Shown here in pieces: positions 58,209-64,000 of a stretch of DNA of 64,000 nt. The notes beneath the pieces are model-generated. The model saw nothing but the letters and a program-made list of their open reading frames with translations, had not been told where the DNA came from and ran no database searches. The DNA is taken from NCBI GenBank assembly GCA_050186335.1, contig JBFWYO010000010.1, forward strand, positions 11,396-75,395, read 5' to 3'. The translations under genes were made by a program, and so were the position numbers. This DNA is from JBFWYO01 sp050186335. GTDB taxonomy: Bacteria; Pseudomonadota; Alphaproteobacteria; Bin65. Each line of letters starts with the position of its first letter. The stretch's first letter is position 1.

Positions 58209-59213
58209 ATGCGGCTGTTCGTCTACATGTTGTTCTTCCTTCTGGCCGCGGTGGCCGGCGTCGGCGCCTGGCTTTACGTCAACAGCATACCGACGACGCA
58301 GGTGGCGCTGCCGACCGATCCGAACGGCAATGTGCGCCCGACCGATATGCCGTCGGCCGACAAGCCACCGGGCAATGACGCCCGCACGGCTAGGCCCGGC
58401 ACCCCCGAAATCAAGACACCGCCGGCCCGGCTGCCGCTCAAGCCGGTCGACGATGCCTTGCTCGACCGCACGCCGGACGGCGCACTGCCGAAGATTGCGG
58501 CAGACGGTCGCCTGCCGTGGCAGTACTACGCGCGCCCGTTCGACAAGGCCGACAAACGGCCGCGCGTCGCCGTCGTGCTGCTCGACATGGGCCTCGACCG
58601 CGCCACGACCGCGCGGGCTATCGAGGAGCTTCCGGGCGCGATTACGCTGGTATTTTCACCGTTCGCCGATGGGCTTGCCGAAGCCGCCGCCAAGGCACGC
58701 CTGAAGGGCCACGAGATCCTCCTCGCGCTGCCCATGGAGCCGAAGGATTACCCGAACAACGATCCGGGCCGGGGCGCCATCACCGCCGCCAAGGACCCGC
58801 TGCCTGCGCTCAACGCGGTGCTCGGCAAGCTGACCGGTTATGTCGGTGTGGCCGCCGAATTGGGCGACAACCTGACCGGTTCCGCCGACCGGTTGCGCGC
58901 CGTGCTGACGCCTTTGAAAAGCCGTGGGTTGCTTTACTTGGCCAACCACGAGATGCCGCTCGGGCTGAACGAAGGCACGCCGCCGATCGCGCACGTCACG
59001 CTGCGCCTGGACGCGCAGCCCAACCTGGCTGCGGTTTCGGCCGCCATGCGCGGCGCCGAGGAGATCGCGCACGCGAACGGCGCGGTGATTGTCGCAACGC
59101 GACCTTACCCGAACGTGCTCACCAAGCTCGGCGCGTGGGTCGAACAACTCGAACAGCAAGGGCTGGCGGCGGCGCCGCTGACGGCGCTGGCAAAGAACGG
59201 ACTCAGCAACTGA
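58209..59213 (+). CDS. Divergent polysaccharide deacetylase family protein
   Basis: A 334-residue protein with an N-terminal membrane anchor, a low-complexity Pro/Thr linker and a divergent polysaccharide deacetylase (YibQ-like) domain from about residue 110 (PRVAVVLLDMGLDRATTARA; GHEILLALPMEPKDYPNNDP; YVGVAAELGDNLTGSADRL). It is probably periplasmic, with a cell-envelope role. ATG 58209 chosen over the GTG two codons upstream. It is found next to ctpA and rppH in many alphaproteobacteria; substrate unknown. Confidence 0.88.
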   Translation: MRLFVYMLFFLLAAVAGVGAWLYVNSIPTTQVALPTDPNGNVRPTDMPSADKPPGNDARTARPGTPEIKTPPARLPLKPVDDALLDRTPDGALPKIAADGRLPWQYYARPFDKADKRPRVAVVLLDMGLDRATTARAIEELPGAITLVFSPFADGLAEAAAKARLKGHEILLALPMEPKDYPNNDPGRGAITAAKDPLPALNAVLGKLTGYVGVAAELGDNLTGSADRLRAVLTPLKSRGLLYLANHEMPLGLNEGTPPIAHVTLRLDAQPNLAAVSAAMRGAEEIAHANGAVIVATRPYPNVLTKLGAWVEQLEQQGLAAAPLTALAKNGLSN

Positions 59214-59214
59214 C

Positions 59215-59745
59215 ATGCGCACGCGATCGGCGGCATCGGCATCCGCGCCGAATCCTCTGCCGACCAGAGGTCCCAAGGCCGGATACCGCAGGGGCGTCGG
59301 CATCATGCTGCTCAATCGCCACGGCAAGGTGTTCGTCGCCAAGCGCATCGACATGAAAAGTTCCGCCTGGCAGATGCCGCAAGGCGGCATCGATGCGGGC
59401 GAGCATCCGCGCGCGGCCGCAATCCGAGAGCTGCGCGAGGAAACCGGCACCGACAAGGCCGAGATCCTCGCCGCCGCACCCTACTGGTTCAATTACGATC
59501 TGCCGCCCGAACTGATCGGCCGATTATGGGGCGGCAAATATCGCGGCCAGACTCAGCGCTGGTACGCGATGCGATTTCTGGGGCGCGATTCGGACATCGA
59601 CATCGAAACCGACAATCCGGAATTTCTCGATTGGAAATGGGCGCCGATCGAACAACTGCCCGACCTGATCGTGCCGTTCAAACGGGCGCTGTATCTGGCC
59701 GTGATCGAGGCGCTGGCGCCGGCGATCAGAAAGGCGAAGCGCTGA
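59215..59745 (+). CDS. rppH: RNA pyrophosphohydrolase RppH (Nudix)
   Basis: A 176-residue Nudix enzyme that removes pyrophosphate from mRNA 5' ends to start decay. The Nudix box spans residues 57-78 and matches the consensus GX5EX7REUXEEXG (GGIDAGE then REETG). Typical RppH segments WQMPQGG and FLDWKWAPIEQLPDLIVPFK are present. The ATG follows the preceding stop by 1 base. Confidence 0.95.
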   Translation: MRTRSAASASAPNPLPTRGPKAGYRRGVGIMLLNRHGKVFVAKRIDMKSSAWQMPQGGIDAGEHPRAAAIRELREETGTDKAEILAAAPYWFNYDLPPELIGRLWGGKYRGQTQRWYAMRFLGRDSDIDIETDNPEFLDWKWAPIEQLPDLIVPFKRALYLAVIEALAPAIRKAKR

Positions 59746-59752
59746 CGGCGCC

Positions 59753-61159
59753 CTAGGGGATCGAGTAGATCGCAACCGCCTCGCTCACGCCGCGCATGGT
59801 GCGCTGCTGCGGCGCCGGTGCCAGCCCCTTGCCCTCGAGCAGCTTCGACGAGTCGGCGTGCAGAACGACCGGGCCGGTCGCGAATATCTCGGACGAGACG
59901 GCGAGCCCTTGTACGCGCGCGGCGATGTTGACGGTCTGGCCGAAATAGTCCTGCCGGTCGTTCAGGGTAACGGCGAGGCATGGCCCCTCGTGAATGCCGA
60001 TCTTGAGCAGCAAGTCTTCACGCTGCCGGGACTCGTTGAGACTGCGCATCGCTTCGCGCATATGGAGTGCCGCGCTCAGCGCGCGGTCGGGCGTGGGAAA
60101 AGTCGCCATCACGGCGTCGCCGATGGTCTTGACCACGGCGCCGGCTTCGGCGGCGACGATCCGCTGCAAAATATCGAAATGCGAGCGCACCAGATCGTAG
60201 GCGGCCAAGTCGCCGACGCGCTCGTAAAGCTCGGTCGAACCCTTCAAGTCTGTGAACAGAAACGTCAGGCTGGTGATCTTCAGCCGCTGATCGACGTCGA
60301 GGGACGCCGCGCCGTAGAGATCGCGAAAGCTCTGATTCGTCAACAGCCGCTTCGCCGTGAGGAACGGCTTGCGCGGGCCGAGCAGGTCGTGGAGCTTGTC
60401 GCCGGCGATCCACAGCGACGGCAGCGCCCGCCGATCGGTGCGGTTCTCGACCGTCAGACGCAGCGGCCCCGGGCGCATTTCCAGGGTCGAGGTCGGCGGG
60501 TTGTCCTTTTCGATGATGATCGTCAAATTCTGCCGATCGCGCGTCGGCTCGCCCTTGACGTCGAGAAACTGGACCGCGTGATTGACCGGCTCGAAGACGA
60601 TGACGAATTCGGCCGGAAGCAGCAGCGACATGATGGCCCGCCCGCCGGCGGGGAGTTCGATCGATTCGATGGTCACGTCGTCGACGATCGCCTCGGCGTC
60701 GGCCGGCAGATCGATGCCCGAACTCCAGAAGCACTGACGAAAATACTCCCAGATCGGCAACTCGTCCGGCGTGTGCGCGGCGATGCGACGGACGCGGGAA
60801 CTGACGGTGAAGGTCACCTCGACCATCTCATCGAGCGTCGGTTCGTAGCCGGCGGCGCACAGAGAGCAATTATACTGCTCTTGGTGCACGGTCTTGAGCG
60901 TGTTGCCGACGCCAAGCACGCCGCCGCAGCCCGGACAAAGCACATTCCACGACAGTTCGAATATGCCGAGTCGCGCCGCGCGCAGGAACGTCGCGATCAC
61001 CGGCTCTTCGCCGAGGCCCGTCTCGCGGGCGAAATCGAGCACGTTGATGCGGTTGAGCGCGCGATCCGGCGCATCGCGCACGAGCCGCTCGATTGCGTCG
61101 ACCACGGGTGCGTCGGCCGATTGACGCAGCGCCGAAAAGAGGGTTTCCGTTTCACTCAT
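59753..61159 (-). CDS. Soluble class III cyclase with DUF5939-like and zinc-ribbon N-terminus
   Basis: A 468-residue cytoplasmic cyclase. The N-terminal region has a zinc-ribbon-like set C75, C78, C98, C101, within a DUF5939-like domain. The class III catalytic domain covers about 295-450: FLFTDLKGSTELYERVGD, VVKTIGDAVMATF and GQTVNIAARVQGLA, which supply the metal Asp residues, the Lys and the Asn/Arg pair. It makes cAMP or cGMP. It is convergent with rppH, 7 bases apart. Confidence 0.88.
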   Translation of the reverse strand: MSETETLFSALRQSADAPVVDAIERLVRDAPDRALNRINVLDFARETGLGEEPVIATFLRAARLGIFELSWNVLCPGCGGVLGVGNTLKTVHQEQYNCSLCAAGYEPTLDEMVEVTFTVSSRVRRIAAHTPDELPIWEYFRQCFWSSGIDLPADAEAIVDDVTIESIELPAGGRAIMSLLLPAEFVIVFEPVNHAVQFLDVKGEPTRDRQNLTIIIEKDNPPTSTLEMRPGPLRLTVENRTDRRALPSLWIAGDKLHDLLGPRKPFLTAKRLLTNQSFRDLYGAASLDVDQRLKITSLTFLFTDLKGSTELYERVGDLAAYDLVRSHFDILQRIVAAEAGAVVKTIGDAVMATFPTPDRALSAALHMREAMRSLNESRQREDLLLKIGIHEGPCLAVTLNDRQDYFGQTVNIAARVQGLAVSSEIFATGPVVLHADSSKLLEGKGLAPAPQQRTMRGVSEAVAIYSIP

Positions 61160-61301
61160 GGCCGATTGCCCGCGCCGATCGTGTTCAGTGCTCAGATATC
61201 AGGCGCCGGCCGCAGCGCCGCGAAACGCCGGAATCCGGAACCGATTTCCGGTTTCGACGCCTTCGCGACACGCAGGCCGGCCGCCTCGAAAGCCTGTGTC
61301 C

Positions 61302-61733
61302 TCAGCCCTTCGATTTCAACAGATCGCGAATCTCGGTTAGCAATTCCTGATCCTTGGTCGGCTTCGGCGGTTCGGCCGGCTTTTCGGCTTCCTTCTTGAC
61401 CGCCGCGGCCATCGCCTTGTTCATCGCCTTGACGACCAGGAAGATCGCGAATGCGATGATGACGAAATCGATGATCGAATTGATGAACAGGCCGATATTC
61501 AGCGTCGGTGCGCCAGCGGCCTTGGCCGCGGCGATGGTCGGATACGCGGTCTTCGAGAGGTTGATGAACAAATTGGAAAAGTCGACATTGCCGAGCAGCA
61601 GGCCGATCGGAGGCATGATGACGTCGGCCACAAAGGAGCTGACGATCTTGCCGAAAGCAGCGCCGATGATGATGCCGACGGCCAGGTCGATAACGTTGCC
61701 ACGCAAGGCGAATTTCTTGAATTCTTGAAGCAT
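61302..61733 (-). CDS. mscL: Large-conductance mechanosensitive channel MscL
   Basis: A 143-residue MscL that opens under membrane tension to release solutes. [20 protein letters not shown] is the family start, followed by two membrane helices, and the C-terminal helix has [11 protein letters not shown]. The ATG at 61733 has GAGGGG upstream; a longer frame adds 18 non-family residues. Confidence 0.96.
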   Translation of the reverse strand: MLQEFKKFALRGNVIDLAVGIIIGAAFGKIVSSFVADVIMPPIGLLLGNVDFSNLFINLSKTAYPTIAAAKAAGAPTLNIGLFINSIIDFVIIAFAIFLVVKAMNKAMAAAVKKEAEKPAEPPKPTKDQELLTEIRDLLKSKG

Positions 61734-61937
61734 GGTCCCCTCGCTGAATTGGTCGCAGAAACCGCGCACGCGCCACCGAAGCGGCAAATCAATCTACGTT
61801 CGGTCGGCCCGGGCGACGATCAGGTCGGCGATCACCCGTGACGACGCAAGCCCTATGAGATCATAGATCGCCATTCGCGCGCGACCAAAAAGCGCACGTG
61901 CCGTGAACGGTCAACTTTCTATACGGATCGGGCGCCG

Positions 61938-62777
61938 TCAGGCGCCCTGCGCGGCGAATTTGCGCGCGCGCCGGCTGATGAAACCGAAAGAAATACGCGA
62001 GACCACGGTATTGAGCCACGTATGCGGCTTCAAGCCGATCGCCTTGAACGCCATGGCGATGGCGTAGTTCAGATGGGCATACTTGTAGCAGCCATAGGCG
62101 CGGCGCACATAAGCGCGATTATAGCGCTTATGCTCGTATGGGCCGTCATCGAGGTGATTGGCCGCGTAATAGGCAAAGGCCAATTCGTCGTCCTCGGTTT
62201 CGAACGCGCGGCCCAGAGCCACGCGCAAACGCCGGAAACGGTTGATGTTCTCGGTGCGCATGTAGCGCTGCAGGTGCGTATAGAACAGCTTGTAGTGGCG
62301 CAACTCGTCGGCCGCGATGTTCTTGCAGATCGCCTTCAAGACCGGCTCCTGCGCGCTGGCATTGAATGCGGTGTACATGGAACTGGTGCCGCATTCGACG
62401 ATGCAGCGGGCGACGAACTCGCCGACGCGGCTGCCGCGCACGGAGGCATCCGCTTCAAGCGGCAGCTTGATGGCTTCGGAGAACTTGGCGAACGAGCGGT
62501 CGAAATCGAAACTGGGATCGGCGAGCTTGCACCAGCGCGCGAGCGCCTGGCCGTGCTGGACTTCTTCGGCGGCCCAGATCCACGCCGCCTGTTCGACTTC
62601 CTGGTCGCCCGGAAAGACGTTGATCAAATAGGTCGCGTAGTCGTGCGCGTTGTGCTCGACCAGCGATGCCGCCTTGCAAATTTTAAGTAATTCGGGGTCC
62701 ACCTTGGACGCGTCGAAATCGTCCCAAGGCAAGTCGTCCAACGTCCAGTGCTTCTTTTGAGTCATCCCCATCCCCAA
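61938..62777 (-). CDS. Diiron ferritin-like protein, acyl-ACP desaturase-like
   Basis: A 279-residue all-helical protein with a diiron ligand set: E41, E72-x2-H75 (EEVQH), E128 and E158-x2-H161 (ADELRH). This is the ferritin-like or stearoyl-ACP desaturase arrangement. Hydrophobic C-terminal helices (KYAHLNYAIAMAFKAIGLK) might associate with membrane or lipid. It may oxidise a lipid or other substrate using O2; specificity unknown. Three in-frame ATGs lie within the first 13 bases, so the start could be 62765. Confidence 0.8.
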   Translation of the reverse strand: MGMGMTQKKHWTLDDLPWDDFDASKVDPELLKICKAASLVEHNAHDYATYLINVFPGDQEVEQAAWIWAAEEVQHGQALARWCKLADPSFDFDRSFAKFSEAIKLPLEADASVRGSRVGEFVARCIVECGTSSMYTAFNASAQEPVLKAICKNIAADELRHYKLFYTHLQRYMRTENINRFRRLRVALGRAFETEDDELAFAYYAANHLDDGPYEHKRYNRAYVRRAYGCYKYAHLNYAIAMAFKAIGLKPHTWLNTVVSRISFGFISRRARKFAAQGA

Positions 62778-62929
62778 AGCGCCTGGCCAAGCGAAATCGT
62801 TTGTCTCCGTTGCGTGCGAATGCGACTTAGGTGGAGAACGGCACGAAGTCCAGATTATTTCTATTTTACCACCGTTGCGCCGCGGGTCAAACCGGCTTCG
62901 CGAGGCGCAAATTCAATAAAATCAAATAT

Positions 62930-63331
62930 TTAGGCAGCGGCCGCCAACATGGCCTCGGCGATGGCAATGCGCGCGCGGACGTCTTGCCGGGCCTGGTCGG
63001 TTTTGGCGTCGGACTCGTCCTCGCGCAAATCCTTAAGACTGCGTTCGACCGAGGCACGGTCGATGTCCTTGACCCGAACGGCCTGCTCGGCCAGCACGGT
63101 GCAGCGTTCCGGGGTCACTTCGGCAAAGCCGCCGGCGACAAAGATGCGGTCGCTGACGGTCTTGCCCTGATAGACGTCGATGACGCCCGTCCGCAGCGCC
63201 GAGATCAGCGGCGAATGACGCGGCATGGCGCCGAAATTGCCCTCGGCGCCGGGGATCACGACCATGTCCACCGGTTCGGACATCACAAGCCGTTCCGGCG
63301 AGACCAATTCGAACTGCAGTTTGTCGGCCAT
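62930..63331 (-). CDS. atpC: F1Fo ATP synthase epsilon subunit
   Basis: A 133-residue epsilon subunit (MADKLQFELVSPERLVMSEP; EGNFGAMPRHSPLISALRTG). It links rotor and stalk of F1. Downstream of atpD in the usual atpHAGDC order. Confidence 0.97.
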   Translation of the reverse strand: MADKLQFELVSPERLVMSEPVDMVVIPGAEGNFGAMPRHSPLISALRTGVIDVYQGKTVSDRIFVAGGFAEVTPERCTVLAEQAVRVKDIDRASVERSLKDLREDESDAKTDQARQDVRARIAIAEAMLAAAA

Positions 63332-63370
63332 GGGGCCTTCCTTCGCGAAGTCGGTCGGGATGCCGAAACG

Positions 63371-64000
<630 letters not shown>

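Overview
The window is GC-rich chromosomal DNA from an alphaproteobacterium. The best pointer is the housekeeping block rplU-rpmA-obgE-proB ... proA-nadD-rsfS-rlmH ... gpmI-(EnvC-like)-ctpA-(divergent polysaccharide deacetylase)-rppH, followed by the 3' end of the F1Fo operon (atpD-atpC). This order is familiar from Rhodospirillales/Rhizobiales-type genomes; I cannot fix the genus from sequence alone. Most intergenic gaps are short, and several gene pairs overlap at ATGA or GTGA.

Region by region. (1) 0.1-3.2 kb: a membrane-bound class III cyclase divergent from a LysR regulator. (2) 3.2-10.1 kb: a metal/redox neighbourhood. It holds a bufferin-type copper RiPP operon on the minus strand (BufA precursor, BufB MNIO enzyme, BufC partner, DoxX membrane protein, redoxin), a divergent secreted cupin, an MFS exporter and a DUF1326-DUF2182 pair. 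(3) 10.9-23.3 kb: an accessory-looking block on the minus strand. A LuxR-type regulator lies upstream of a 2,521-residue RTX/cadherin/VCBS adhesin and its type I secretion ATPase and adaptor. The block is bordered by an AT-rich patch, an IS3 transposase remnant and a tRNA-Ser(CGA) gene. (4) 23.6-33.7 kb: uptake systems. These are a fused solute-binding/permease ABC protein, a DctPQM TRAP operon, and an SsuABC/TauABC-like operon with two tandem paralogous binding proteins and two permeases. A cold-shock gene on the opposite strand sits between the two permeases. (5) 33.7-35.3 kb: a Tat-exported periplasmic glucan protein (OpgG/OpgD). (6) 35.5-43.4 kb: ribosomal proteins L21/L27, Obg, proline biosynthesis, NAD biosynthesis and ribosome maturation genes, interrupted by a Rieske oxygenase; NadD carries an unusual basic N-terminal extension. 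(7) 43.6-44.8 kb: a flavin monooxygenase. (8) 45.6-53.7 kb: a complete kdp potassium system (small peptide, kdpF, A, B, C, D, E). (9) 53.9-59.7 kb: gpmI, an EnvC-like M23 protein, ctpA, a divergent polysaccharide deacetylase and rppH. (10) 59.7-64.0 kb, minus strand: a soluble cyclase, MscL, a diiron ferritin-like protein, atpC and a partial atpD.

The most distinctive items are the bufferin operon with its terminal redoxin, the giant adhesin with exactly seven propeller-like repeats exported by a shortened HlyD-type adaptor, and the acid-free basic tail fused to NadD. The csp gene nested between two ABC permeases and a KdpE-like 11-bp-phased direct repeat upstream of kdp are also worth a look. 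I see no CRISPR array, no complete insertion sequence and no rRNA.
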